This document shows, piece after piece, positions 17,597 through 27,876 of a stretch of 64,000 bases of DNA; the stretch's first letter is position 1, and each line of letters opens with the position of its first letter. The notes beneath the pieces were generated by a model, which saw nothing but the letters and a program-made list of their open reading frames with translations, was not told where the DNA came from and did no database searches. This DNA comes from a virus. Where the stretch lies: IMG/VR virus record IMGVR_UViG_3300042673_001035, positions 1-64,000 of that record, one strand, 5' to 3'. Made by a program: the position numbers and the translations under genes.

Positions 17597-18772
17597 TTAT
17601 GTATCAAAACGGATAATAAAGTTTACTGGAATATCTGGTTCGGACTTAATTGGTTGTGGAAGTTTTGCTACTGCAACTAAATCACAATTATCATCATATA
17701 GTCCAATAGTTGTAATAAATGGTGTTAAAAATGAACCCGTTGAATCTACTGACCCACTTAAATCATAATGTTCAAATCCACCCGAAATCGATGAAGTATA
17801 TTGTGAGGGTATTCTATAATCCAATATATTACCATTTTCTAATACTGTTTTCTTTTTGATATAACTTACTCCAGGATTTGTAATAACGCTCATAGTTTTA
17901 CCATCAGAAGTTATGTACCTCTCCGTTTCTCTACCAATTTCAACTACCGCAGATGGATTTTGTGAAACATTGAATTCGTCCTCATTTACTATTAAAAGAT
18001 ATTCATGTTCATATACCGTTTCAGTTGATTTATAATATAAATTAAAACTTGAGGTATTAAAGTTTTCAACTTCCGTTAATACAATAAGTCCTTGTGCATA
18101 AAATACATTACCCAACTGATTTATAATACCATTTAAAAACGGAATTTCATCTACTTCCAGTATATCATTTTCGAAATCTATTTTTATTAATTGTAATGTA
18201 TATGATATGGAATTATATTCAACCACCAATATATTTGTTTCTAAATTTAATTGAGTTATTTTGAAAGAAATTAAAACATTGGTCAAATCTTGTATTGTTA
18301 TTTGTTCATTATCAAAATTTACAATTTCTAATTCAACATCAATTATATTGCCTGACAAATTACCAAAACTATCATCTAAATATGTAGTTGTATCATCTGT
18401 TAATATAACCGAACCTCTTTTTATTCCTTCACCAACACATTTTTCTGGAATTGATATAACTATTGCACTACCACTTAAATATCTTTCTTTTGCTTTGGTA
18501 AATATAGTAAACCCACTAGTTTTTATACCATATCGTTGAATTGGGTTATCTTCTCTACCATTATAAAATGTAGATTTTATTTGACCATATACAGAGTGTT
18601 TATTATAAGTAGAACCACTTAAATGACCTGTACTTATATTAAACATTTGTGTGTCCGAATAGATACCTTCTTCTGCAATTAAAACAGAAGCTTCCGATGT
18701 AACTTCATCCCACTCTTTGTATGCCTTAAATGGCCTTATACTAATATCCGACTTTGGTATTCTTTTTAACAT
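17597..18772 (-). CDS. Virion structural protein sharing C-domain with next gene
   Basis: The start is placed at Met in MLKRIPKSDISIRPF (ATG 18770-18772). A longer frame to 18826 would translate through a strong terminator hairpin, so the first 18 codons are rejected, giving 391 aa. The protein is rich in Ser, Thr, Val and Ile, with a beta-rich tail-protein look (HLSGSTYNKHSVYGQI). The C-terminus (TTIGLYDDNCDLVAVAKLPQ) is clearly homologous to the end of the adjacent 412-aa protein (TSVGLYDDANELLAVAKVSK). It is probably a tail or baseplate component; the exact T4 equivalent is unknown. Confidence 0.7.
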   Translation of the reverse strand: MLKRIPKSDISIRPFKAYKEWDEVTSEASVLIAEEGIYSDTQMFNISTGHLSGSTYNKHSVYGQIKSTFYNGREDNPIQRYGIKTSGFTIFTKAKERYLSGSAIVISIPEKCVGEGIKRGSVILTDDTTTYLDDSFGNLSGNIIDVELEIVNFDNEQITIQDLTNVLISFKITQLNLETNILVVEYNSISYTLQLIKIDFENDILEVDEIPFLNGIINQLGNVFYAQGLIVLTEVENFNTSSFNLYYKSTETVYEHEYLLIVNEDEFNVSQNPSAVVEIGRETERYITSDGKTMSVITNPGVSYIKKKTVLENGNILDYRIPSQYTSSISGGFEHYDLSGSVDSTGSFLTPFITTIGLYDDNCDLVAVAKLPQPIKSEPDIPVNFIIRFDT

Positions 18773-18797
18773 ATCGTATATAAATATTCTTTTAATG

Positions 18798-18821
18798 AAA
18801 AACCCCCAAAACAGGGGGTTT
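18798..18821 (-). terminator. Rho-independent terminator
   Basis: An 8-bp perfect stem AAACCCCC/GGGGGTTT with a 6-nt loop is followed on the minus strand by a T-rich stretch (TTTTTCATT). It sits between the 412-aa structural gene and the 391-aa gene and terminates the upstream transcript. It is GC-rich and strong for this genome. Confidence 0.85.
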
Positions 18822-18845
18822 AACATTATTTAATATATTCTCCGA

Positions 18846-20084
18846 TTAGAAGTCTAATTTAACTTTTATTGCAATTTCCTTATCAAATGATTTTTCAATT
18901 GGTTTAGAAACTTTAGCTACTGCTAATAATTCATTTGCATCATCATAAAGACCAACACTTGTAATGTATACTTTAGGGTCTCTTTCAAATAATGGTTGAA
19001 CAAACTCACCTACTAATCCTGTTACGAATGTTGGATTGTTTGAGAAATTGAATTCTCTATTGTTTGCTCTTACAAAATAGTGAGATGTAGAAACATTCTC
19101 AGTTCTTCTCATTTGGAAGTCTGCACCTGCACCAATTGAATTTAATAATGCAACTGAACCAGAGTTTGCACCATTATTTTGATGGTAGATATTTGTTATT
19201 GATGAATTAGCTGGTGCTAATTTTACATCAACTCTATTTTGTAATGCAGTTGGGTTTAACAATATAATTCCCATATCAGGATAGAATAAACCATATCCTT
19301 GACTTGAAGTTACATCAGAATAAGATGTGATACTTGAAGTTAATGCAGAACCAATATTTAATGTTCCTTCTACTACATTATAAACTCTACCTGCAGTTGT
19401 TACATTTTCATCAGAACCACCACTATCATCAATAAGTGTCAAAGAACCTTTTGAACCTGATAATTCTATTGAAAAATTACCTGGGTCTAATCTTTCTTTG
19501 TATCTAGCTCTGTTTACATTGATTACATAGAAATTTTGTAGGTTGTGTCCGCCTGCAGTTGAACCGGTATAAACACTAAAGAATGCATCAGAACTATCCA
19601 ATAAAACATTCTTAAATTGATTATAAGTTGCCTTTGTTGGTAAATTTGATGAATCAGTTTGTTGTAATGTAGGTGCACCATATCCATTCACATCACCATA
19701 CGCAATTGAGAATTGAACCTCAGCTGCAGTAGAAGATGTTGCAATGTTATAAACATCTAAATAATATTTACCACTAACACCCGATTGTTGTTCGGATGAT
19801 GTGAAAAATGCTGTTAAACTTCCCGTATCACCACTCCATATTCCAGAAGTTACGATTTCGGTTCGGTTAGTTACTTTGTCAATTGTACCAAATTTTTTGT
19901 AGATACCATTTGTAATTGTAGTGATATCCGAACTGATTTGTTCACCAGTTCCTAAAAATTGGTTTACGATTCTAACTAATTCGTTAGTATCTACTGGAGT
20001 TCCTGCGGTGTTTGCTGCACCGGCTAAGTAATTTGATATATTACTTGCTAATAGGGCTCCTCTACTGTCTCTTATTAATGCCAT
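18846..20084 (-). CDS. Virion structural protein (tail sheath/baseplate-type)
   Basis: The 412-aa protein has a repetitive Ser/Thr/Gly composition (DVTSSQGYGLFYPDMGIILL) and the C-terminal TSVGLYDDANELLAVAKVSK motif shared with the downstream gene. The GLYDDxxELLAVAKxSxP ending is typical of structural proteins in T4-like marine phages. It is followed by a strong terminator and preceded by a 9-nt gap to the 207-aa structural gene. An abundant virion protein is likely; the exact identity is not resolved. Confidence 0.7.
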   Translation of the reverse strand: MALIRDSRGALLASNISNYLAGAANTAGTPVDTNELVRIVNQFLGTGEQISSDITTITNGIYKKFGTIDKVTNRTEIVTSGIWSGDTGSLTAFFTSSEQQSGVSGKYYLDVYNIATSSTAAEVQFSIAYGDVNGYGAPTLQQTDSSNLPTKATYNQFKNVLLDSSDAFFSVYTGSTAGGHNLQNFYVINVNRARYKERLDPGNFSIELSGSKGSLTLIDDSGGSDENVTTAGRVYNVVEGTLNIGSALTSSITSYSDVTSSQGYGLFYPDMGIILLNPTALQNRVDVKLAPANSSITNIYHQNNGANSGSVALLNSIGAGADFQMRRTENVSTSHYFVRANNREFNFSNNPTFVTGLVGEFVQPLFERDPKVYITSVGLYDDANELLAVAKVSKPIEKSFDKEIAIKVKLDF

Positions 20085-20093
20085 AGTATTTTA

Positions 20094-20717
20094 TTATTGA
20101 ACGTAAGTTACTGTGATTGGAATAGTTTGTGAACCACCCGTTTCGTTACCATAAACTGTAATAGTTGTTCTGATAGTCGAAGTTAATGATGGGTTTGGAA
20201 TAAATTTGAAAGTTAATCCTTTCGCGATTGCTGCAGTTGCAGATACATCGTCTCCGATAAATACTGGAACCGAACCAATTTCAGATGTTACACCTTCACC
20301 GATAATATCACCCGCATTTTTGTTAGATAATACAATTGTATATCCTAAACTTCTATTACCTGCAGGAGATGTAGTTGGAGATAATGCAACCTCACCACTT
20401 CTTTGATTAACCGAAATGTTAGGAACACCAAATTCAACAACTGGAATTCTAGTTGTGTTTTTTGGTAAAGTTACTAACTTATACTTCATTACTTGAGTCT
20501 CATCCGGATTAGCTTCCAACACAGGCATGTTTTTAATAGCTGCATCGTAGTAAGCTGAACCCAATGGGTGAGCTGGTTCGTAAAGTGTGTAATCAATCTC
20601 ATCATCTGCCAATGCAAATTGAGTAATGTTTAAACCTTGACCTGCTGCTAATTTTTCTCTACCTTTTTTGGTAAGAATAGCGTCAACGGTTAATTCTGTG
20701 TTACTTAAATATCCCAT
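20094..20717 (-). CDS. Virion structural protein, 207 aa
   Basis: The N-terminus MGYLSNTELTVDAILTKKGR is a conserved opening of small phage tail/neck proteins (LTxKGREKLAxG). The remainder is beta-rich, with a C-terminal Ig-like stretch (TVYGNETGGSQTIPITVTYV). A TATTTATA box lies 20 nt upstream. It is most likely a minor tail or baseplate protein. No enzymatic motif is seen. Confidence 0.65.
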   Translation of the reverse strand: MGYLSNTELTVDAILTKKGREKLAAGQGLNITQFALADDEIDYTLYEPAHPLGSAYYDAAIKNMPVLEANPDETQVMKYKLVTLPKNTTRIPVVEFGVPNISVNQRSGEVALSPTTSPAGNRSLGYTIVLSNKNAGDIIGEGVTSEIGSVPVFIGDDVSATAAIAKGLTFKFIPNPSLTSTIRTTITVYGNETGGSQTIPITVTYVQ

Positions 20718-20764
20718 AGTATAATATTATCTTTGTTTATAAATATAATTATTTTGAAATTTCG

Positions 20765-23700
20765 TTATTCTACTTCTAAAATTGGTTCAGAAGTATTTCT
20801 ACCTGTTCTATTTACAGTTAATGTATTTGGATTAGATACAAATATTTCAACAGGTGGTGCACCATCTAAAGTAGTTGCAGCAGTGTTTTTTGAACCTCTA
20901 AAGAAACTATTTTCTAATCCCTTTGTCAAATCCGATGTATTTCTATAATGTGTTGGCAAATACCCACTCACAGGTTTTACTGCAATTATATTACCTTGTA
21001 TAACAGGAACTATTGAACCACTAAATGGCTGAATGTTTAATTTAGTTTCAGTATAAGTTTGAATATCGGAAATATATCCACCTCTAGGGTCACCTAATCC
21101 ATTTGCAGATGCCGTTACCGCAAATTTGGTAACCATTCTTTCTTTCTCTTCGGTAATCAATTGAACTCTAATTCTTTCCGTTACTCTCCTATTATCTTTA
21201 TCAAAATAAGTTCTAATTGCATTACCATCCTGTGCATAAATACCAAATCCAATGGTTTCGTATGCAGTTTGACCATATGTTTCAATACCTAAATCTATTT
21301 CCGTTGTAATTGTCGGTTCATCTAATCCCGCATCTATTGTTACATCTTGTTGATATGATTCAGCATTTGTAATCGTAGTATCGTTGTTGTTAATTAAACT
21401 ATCGTATTGATATGAGTCTGCAATTAAATTTTCAGAAAGATTTGCATCTACTATACTATCATATTGGTTATTTTCTCCAATTATATTTTCTGAAAGATTT
21501 GCATCAACTATACTTTCGTATTGTGTGTTATCAGCACTTAATATAGTTGTATCTTGATAATGTATTGTTACATCTTGTTGATATTCGTCACTTGTTGGTT
21601 TCTTTTGTGCAATCTTACTTCTTTCTAAAATATGAGGTTCGATTAATAAACCCGTAGTAGCTTTAACTCTTGCAGGCAACATTTTTTTAATATCCTCAAA
21701 CATAGATTTCTCATATAGTTTGATTAAATTGATATATGCATAGATGTCTCTATTATCATATCTTTGGAAATAATAATGTCTTAATTCATCCAATCTCTTA
21801 TAATTTGACTTATATCTATCCGATGGGTCTCCTATATAGTTATCCAAATTCAATCCACCTAAAGATTTTGCAATATCAATATTCAATTCTTTTGTAGGAG
21901 AGAAAAATAAACCAACTCTATTAGAATCCGTTGGTGATTGGTCAAATGATTTTTTAGTTGCTCTACTCTTTGAAGATAAATCCGACACCAATTCTTGTGA
22001 CTCAAATCTAACTTTATTTGTAGAATATCTCGTAGAACCGGCATCTGGAATTTCCAATACAACGGTTCTATCTATTGCTTCAAATTGATGTGGATATGTT
22101 GATATAGATGTAAATCCACCAACTGAAGCTGATAATAGTGGTTGCACATTCATTGAATACAATGAAGAGGTTGTACCATTTTCATAGTCATTTCTAGTCA
22201 ATCCACTCTCAAAATATATATTTGTATCCACATTTGGCAAAGTTGTATATGTTGCCAAATTTTTAGGATATTCAAAATCTAATCTAAAATATAAATCATC
22301 AGTAGATGCGGATGTATGATTTCCGTTAATCATTTCCGGAAAAGAAACGTGTTCAAAGAATCTTTCTTTATCCAATGGAGTTGACCACAAACGAAACTCA
22401 TCTACACTACCACTATAATTTCCACCCAATCTAATAGTTGAACCACTTTCCCAATTTGATGATGTTAATGATAAAATAGATGTTGATTGAAATATAGTTT
22501 TTTCTTTATCTGCCTGTCTTAAATTTAAAGACATAGTAACATCACTACCACTTGCAGTTAATCTACTAATTTCAACACCAAAAAATGAGTCGTTAAAAAT
22601 AGGTAATAAACTTGATGATACGGATTGGGATGCAATATTAAGAATTACATTACCAAATTTAGAATCAACTGAACCACTTAATTTAACATTCCAATTACTT
22701 CCGGATATTAGAGTAAAATCACCACTATATGCAGGTTTTACAAATAATTCAATTGTATCTGGTTTTCTATTTTTTTCCGTATTTTGCCAATTTAATTGAA
22801 CATATGAACCACTAACCATTTTTAATGCAGTAGTTATATTTTCAAATTCAAATTTAGTTTTATTCGTATCAGTAACTTCAGGACCACCAAACTCTAAAAT
22901 TGAAAGATTTGATGCAGGTACTCCATAACATGCTAATAATGCATAAACACCTCTTCGTGTACCTTTGTGTTTTAGTAAATATGGTATGTTATTTGCAATT
23001 CTTCTCCAAACTTCGTATGTTCTTTGTTTAGCCGGATTTGTTTCTTTTATTTTACCATCCGAATCCATACCAAATACATAATTCCAAAGTTGTGAATCTG
23101 CAGCTAAATTTTTAGCATCCCAATTAAATGATTTTAATATGTCAAATAATAACTTATCCGAAACATTTTTTGATTTATACCCCAAACCTCTACTTCTTTC
23201 TATTGCCTTTGTATGAAAGTATATATTATCAAAGTGATGACCTATCATTGATAAAAATAATAAAACATCTTCATTTTCAGTATTATTTACAATATGTTGA
23301 GGTATATTGTTTATTACATTATCTCTATTTTCTAAATCATAATCAGTAGCTAAATCTATTATATTGTTATACCATTGTGTCACATTTGAATCCGTACTAG
23401 GTTGTCTATTATCACCGGAATAAGGCCAAGACATTGATGATGATGTGTATAAGAACATATCAAATCCATCAAATCCTTGTATAATTTGTTCCTTCTTTAT
23501 TCTATTTCTTTCAACATCCTGAATAGACGATATTGATGATGTATATGACGATGGTATACCAACCGATGCACTAAAATTTGCAACATCCGTAGATGAACTC
23601 AATATTAAATGTTCATATCCTTCAATCAATTGTACTTTATATACAAAATTGTCAACTCTTTCCTTTGCAGAACTAAAATGTACAAAATTAGGCCATTCGT

Positions 23701-25384
23701 AATTATCAGAACCACTTATGTAATATTCAATATTTAAACCATCGGTACTTATTAAAGACGAACTTAAATATTGTGAAACCAATCCACTTGACGATGAAAC
23801 CGATGCACTTAGTATCAATTCATCCAACGATTCGTAGTTAGTAGATTTACCTTTTGTAAAATCTATATCTATATCGAAATTTGGCCCCTTTAGAGGAGGA
23901 CATATTAAATTCGATTGTTCCGATAAAACTACCGTCTCAATTAATGGATTTGTTAATAATTTAGTAATCCAAAGAGTTGAATTTTCGGTTATATTTGCAG
24001 GAAGTGGTGAGTACAATTTCAATATTAAAGACTCAACCTCTTTGGTGACAATTGTATTTCCTAAAGCATCTTCTCCCTTATCAGATAATGTAAAATTATC
24101 CTCTTCCCATGATGAAACTATTATTTGTTCATCATTACCAAAGTTTGCAAGATGAGTTAGATATTTACTTTCCTTTTCCGGTTCTGTGAATTTTACATTT
24201 TCAACAAATGCATCAAATAAAGTCTTTTTAAGTATATCTTCATCTAATCTTATACTTGATAATAATAATGATGTTTTTATTTCATATTCATTACCAACTA
24301 ATTCAACTGCACCACTTCTATTATATGGTTTTACGATAAAGGTTACATTATCACTACCAGCCCATGTTGGAAATTTAGTAGTTAAATCTTTTAAATTTAT
24401 TTTAATTTTACCATTTGCAGGTAATGACTTAAATAATTGAATTCTACTTTTGTCCTTTGCAATTAAATCAATATCAACTGATGAAACTGCAAATGAATTC
24501 CACTCTACATCATATTCTAAATTAAAATCCGAAAATGAGGGAACATCTATACTATTAGGAAATATAATTTGAGTAATTGATGGAAAATCATTTACACTAT
24601 TAAAATTAACAATAATGTCTGTCTTATTTCCTGTACCATATGCATTACTATATGGAACTACTATTAATTTTTTACTACCATATATCCCTGCAAAATCTTT
24701 TTTGAATGATAAATCAATGAACCCCTTAGTTGCAGGAACTGTTATTTTACTATTCGTATTTAAATAAAAATCAACAAAATCAGCATTAGATGAATTAAAT
24801 GGTATATTAACTATTGTATCTAAATCGGAATCTTTTACATTGTAGTCGTATTTTGTACTTGTAATAGATACGATTGGTTGTTCGGATAGTATTGTTTTTT
24901 GCATTACAACCGATACTGCAAATCCACCTGTTAATAATTCGGTAGCTGGTATTGATATGAATTTGTCACCAACTGTCCACTTTGAAACATCTTTTGAATT
25001 TTTCTCTGCAACTTGTCTGTTTGCATAAAATATTTTTAAAATTTTATAATTACTCGGAAGTGTTCCTTCTACATAAATTCGTAAATTTGAATTTGTAAGA
25101 TTTGATTTTAATGTATTTTTACCATCTGTATTATAATCGGCCAAACTTATGGTATCAGTAGATATAATAGTATCACCAGAAACTATCTCATATTTTAATT
25201 TTAATAAATCACCAACTTCATTTTGTAAATTAGATGCAAATACAATCTCATAATTAACTAAATAATCCACAGTCAATGGTTCATTGGTTGGTGTGCTACC
25301 AGATGGTAGTGGAATAAATCCAATTTCACCACCGGTATTTATACCACCATATCCTAATCCTATATCTTCTGTACTTTCTACCAT
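20765..25384 (-). CDS. Giant baseplate/tail protein with LamG domain
   Basis: The 1539-aa protein starts at ATG 25382-25384, with a TATTTATA box 11 nt upstream. The N-terminal half is made of beta-sandwich-like segments. Around residue 985-1015 a LamG motif (GGNYSGSVDEFRLWSTPLDK) marks a carbohydrate-binding jelly-roll. Residues about 1270-1370 contain short repeats (QYESIVDANLSENII, QYDSIVDANLSENLI, QYDSLINNN). The C-terminal part holds basic, aromatic segments. It is probably a large baseplate or fibre-connecting protein that may bind surface sugars. It is similar in style to proteins between gp6 and the fibres in marine T4-like phages. Confidence 0.75.
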   Translation of the reverse strand: MVESTEDIGLGYGGINTGGEIGFIPLPSGSTPTNEPLTVDYLVNYEIVFASNLQNEVGDLLKLKYEIVSGDTIISTDTISLADYNTDGKNTLKSNLTNSNLRIYVEGTLPSNYKILKIFYANRQVAEKNSKDVSKWTVGDKFISIPATELLTGGFAVSVVMQKTILSEQPIVSITSTKYDYNVKDSDLDTIVNIPFNSSNADFVDFYLNTNSKITVPATKGFIDLSFKKDFAGIYGSKKLIVVPYSNAYGTGNKTDIIVNFNSVNDFPSITQIIFPNSIDVPSFSDFNLEYDVEWNSFAVSSVDIDLIAKDKSRIQLFKSLPANGKIKINLKDLTTKFPTWAGSDNVTFIVKPYNRSGAVELVGNEYEIKTSLLLSSIRLDEDILKKTLFDAFVENVKFTEPEKESKYLTHLANFGNDEQIIVSSWEEDNFTLSDKGEDALGNTIVTKEVESLILKLYSPLPANITENSTLWITKLLTNPLIETVVLSEQSNLICPPLKGPNFDIDIDFTKGKSTNYESLDELILSASVSSSSGLVSQYLSSSLISTDGLNIEYYISGSDNYEWPNFVHFSSAKERVDNFVYKVQLIEGYEHLILSSSTDVANFSASVGIPSSYTSSISSIQDVERNRIKKEQIIQGFDGFDMFLYTSSSMSWPYSGDNRQPSTDSNVTQWYNNIIDLATDYDLENRDNVINNIPQHIVNNTENEDVLLFLSMIGHHFDNIYFHTKAIERSRGLGYKSKNVSDKLLFDILKSFNWDAKNLAADSQLWNYVFGMDSDGKIKETNPAKQRTYEVWRRIANNIPYLLKHKGTRRGVYALLACYGVPASNLSILEFGGPEVTDTNKTKFEFENITTALKMVSGSYVQLNWQNTEKNRKPDTIELFVKPAYSGDFTLISGSNWNVKLSGSVDSKFGNVILNIASQSVSSSLLPIFNDSFFGVEISRLTASGSDVTMSLNLRQADKEKTIFQSTSILSLTSSNWESGSTIRLGGNYSGSVDEFRLWSTPLDKERFFEHVSFPEMINGNHTSASTDDLYFRLDFEYPKNLATYTTLPNVDTNIYFESGLTRNDYENGTTSSLYSMNVQPLLSASVGGFTSISTYPHQFEAIDRTVVLEIPDAGSTRYSTNKVRFESQELVSDLSSKSRATKKSFDQSPTDSNRVGLFFSPTKELNIDIAKSLGGLNLDNYIGDPSDRYKSNYKRLDELRHYYFQRYDNRDIYAYINLIKLYEKSMFEDIKKMLPARVKATTGLLIEPHILERSKIAQKKPTSDEYQQDVTIHYQDTTILSADNTQYESIVDANLSENIIGENNQYDSIVDANLSENLIADSYQYDSLINNNDTTITNAESYQQDVTIDAGLDEPTITTEIDLGIETYGQTAYETIGFGIYAQDGNAIRTYFDKDNRRVTERIRVQLITEEKERMVTKFAVTASANGLGDPRGGYISDIQTYTETKLNIQPFSGSIVPVIQGNIIAVKPVSGYLPTHYRNTSDLTKGLENSFFRGSKNTAATTLDGAPPVEIFVSNPNTLTVNRTGRNTSEPILEVE

Positions 25385-25408
25385 TTATTGTTTTTTATAA
25401 ATATTTTA

Positions 25409-26710
25409 TTATCTAATATTTTCTACTCTACCCATTCCACCATCCGTTCTTTCTCTGCCATCATTCGGGCCATCAAATCCGTCAAATGGATTTCCACCAC
25501 CTCCGGAGTTGCTACCACCACCAGTTCCACCACCTGGTGCAATATATCCACATGTTGGTGAATTTGATGCAATCAATGATTCATATGAACCACCACTTCC
25601 ATCTGCATATTTTCCATATTGGTCATATCCTTTACACAATGTTGAAAGTAATGTACCCTTTGCAGGATAAATTATTCCCAAATTAGAATCATCAAATACT
25701 GTAACTGAACCCGTTGGTGAATAAACATTTATTTTGGTTTCTGTGAATGTTGAAAATGATTCTAAATTATTTTGTATTTGTTTTTGTAATTCTGTAATTG
25801 CAAATTCTTTTGGTAATTGTTTTACTTCAACATTTCGTCTTTTCAATACTTTTGAATTGATATCAATACAATTATTTAAAATCTTTTGAATTTCAGACAA
25901 CATCACATTGTAATCATATACTTCAAAATCATCAAATCTAGTTTCAGATTGTTTACCGAAAGTAGATTCCCCAATAATATAATATTTGTTAGTTAAATAA
26001 TATCCAACTGATAATTTAAAATCTTCAAATATTTTTGTTCTAAATGTATCAAATTTAGTTAATCCAAAGTCTTTTCTTAAAATTGCAAAAAAATCTTTAC
26101 CAAATTTACTTTCTAAGTATGAATCTATTTTAGTTAAAAAAGAATTTTCATATGCATTTAAAGAATCTAATATAGAAGTTTTATAATATAAAAAATCTTT
26201 ATTTAAACTTTTAAGATTTTTAAATTGTCTATTAGTTATTGAATTGATATTAGAATCTTTAGTTTTTAAAGGTAAAATTCTTATCTCATTTCTGGATGGT
26301 GAAACTTCTTGTATCCAAACTTTTGTCAATTCGTTTTCACTACCAACTTTTTGTTTTACAAAGTTTATATTAACTTTAAGAATTCCATTTTTAAATCCCA
26401 ATGCATTCAATAATTTTTCAATATCAATTGCTAATTCTTTTTGTCCACCTTTATTTGTAATATTATAAAGATATTTTTGAATGTCACCTTTTTTAATATA
26501 TGCAACATTATTCCCCGACTTATGTGGTAACAAATTATTGTTAATATCATAAACCGATACTTCCATAACATCATATCTACTATTACCAAAATCAGCTTTC
26601 TCTATTTCATTTTTGGATAATATAAATAAGTCTTTATCATCAATAAACTTTCCCTCGTTTGTTGAGTTATTATTGATTGAATCAATGTTTGTATATTTCG
26701 TAATACTCAT
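25409..26710 (-). CDS. Baseplate-region structural protein with Gly-rich tail
   Basis: The 433-aa protein has a mixed alpha/beta N-terminus and a strikingly glycine-rich C-terminus (residues about 390-420, PGGGTGGGSNSGGGG) that may be a flexible linker to an interacting partner. No known domain is recognised. It lies within the uninterrupted baseplate run (gp6-like, gp25-like and gp5-like genes). Confidence 0.6.
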   Translation of the reverse strand: MSITKYTNIDSINNNSTNEGKFIDDKDLFILSKNEIEKADFGNSRYDVMEVSVYDINNNLLPHKSGNNVAYIKKGDIQKYLYNITNKGGQKELAIDIEKLLNALGFKNGILKVNINFVKQKVGSENELTKVWIQEVSPSRNEIRILPLKTKDSNINSITNRQFKNLKSLNKDFLYYKTSILDSLNAYENSFLTKIDSYLESKFGKDFFAILRKDFGLTKFDTFRTKIFEDFKLSVGYYLTNKYYIIGESTFGKQSETRFDDFEVYDYNVMLSEIQKILNNCIDINSKVLKRRNVEVKQLPKEFAITELQKQIQNNLESFSTFTETKINVYSPTGSVTVFDDSNLGIIYPAKGTLLSTLCKGYDQYGKYADGSGGSYESLIASNSPTCGYIAPGGGTGGGSNSGGGGNPFDGFDGPNDGRERTDGGMGRVENIR

Positions 26711-26723
26711 AATCTATTTAAAT

Positions 26724-27875
26724 TTAAAAACCTTCATACGATTTAGGATGTGCAATTTTTAATCGAGTTTTAAAATCTCTTGAATCAGAAGTACCATCCG
26801 CTCTAGTCACCTTTATATTAAGTACACCATCAAAGAATTCAGTATTTTGTCTTTTAGCAAATATAATTTTTTCAGGAGTTTCTATAAAAGTTATTTCTTC
26901 CGTTGAACCTGCAGTTATTTTAAATGATTCTTTTGGAGCTTTAAACCAAGCTTGGTCACTCTTATATTCATTTAAAAAAGTTGAAATACTTTCCGCTCTG
27001 AATTTTGTAGTTAAAGTAACAGTTACAGGTTCTAAATCATTATTTATTAATTTTAAATTTTTACCATATACCCATTCTTTTGCTCTATCTCTTGCATTCT
27101 TAATTTTATAAGCCATTACCGGATCGTTTGCCGAACCTTTTGCTAAGAAGTTTGCAGTTACTATTTTATTGATAATAGTTCCACCTTGACTTTGTGCAGT
27201 TTGTTCTAAGTCTTTTTGTTGTCTTACTGCACCTAATTGGGATTGTAAACCTTCTATAATTGCATTTAATGAATTTATTTGTTGAATTAATGCCTCAATT
27301 TGTGCTTTAAATCCTGTCTTTTGTGATTGTAGTGATGCTCTTAAAATACTTTCATCAACCGATTTTTGTAATGATGTAGAAATTTGACTTGTAAAATCTT
27401 CTATCGTTGCATTTAAAGTTTCAATTTGATTAACCAATAAATCATTTGTTTGTTCAATACTTAATCTATTATTTATTTCAGTTTGAACTTGTGCTTGTAG
27501 AGTTGTTATCTGAGTATTTAAATCGGCAATTGTTAGTGTTAATCTTTGCACTTGCTTTCTTAAATCTTCAACCAAATTAACCTGTTCAGTGTATAATGGT
27601 CTTGGAACTAAATCTAAATTGGCAGTAGGTATATTTGGTAATAATTCTTTAACTTCAACATCAACCGCCTTTACTAATTCTTCATTATCGTATTTATCTT
27701 TTGTTAAACCTTTGAAAACCAATGATGATGCAACATTGTTAGAATCGACAACATTTATACCATATTCATTTCTTGAAATTGCAGCCGAACCCGACACACT
27801 TAAAATACTTTCTAAGTCATTCTGTCTTTGGGTTGCTATTTTTTCAGAAATTGTTTCTAAAGTTGTCAATGCCAT
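26724..27875 (-). CDS. Coiled-coil structural protein
   Basis: Residues about 95-225 form a long predicted coiled coil (LRKQVQRLTLTIADLNTQI and onward), flanked by an N-terminal globular part and a C-terminal beta domain (AESISTFLNEYKSDQAWFKA). It is likely a trimeric fibre- or pin-like baseplate part. It starts 1 nt before the stop of the 360-aa gene. It is not assigned to a T4 protein. Confidence 0.6.
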   Translation of the reverse strand: MALTTLETISEKIATQRQNDLESILSVSGSAAISRNEYGINVVDSNNVASSLVFKGLTKDKYDNEELVKAVDVEVKELLPNIPTANLDLVPRPLYTEQVNLVEDLRKQVQRLTLTIADLNTQITTLQAQVQTEINNRLSIEQTNDLLVNQIETLNATIEDFTSQISTSLQKSVDESILRASLQSQKTGFKAQIEALIQQINSLNAIIEGLQSQLGAVRQQKDLEQTAQSQGGTIINKIVTANFLAKGSANDPVMAYKIKNARDRAKEWVYGKNLKLINNDLEPVTVTLTTKFRAESISTFLNEYKSDQAWFKAPKESFKITAGSTEEITFIETPEKIIFAKRQNTEFFDGVLNIKVTRADGTSDSRDFKTRLKIAHPKSYEGF

Positions 27876-27876
27876 T

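Noticed and set aside
18773-18826. Longer start for the 391-aa structural gene
   Set aside because: Would translate through the strong CCCCC/GGGGG terminator; Met at 18770-18772 follows a TATTTATA box.
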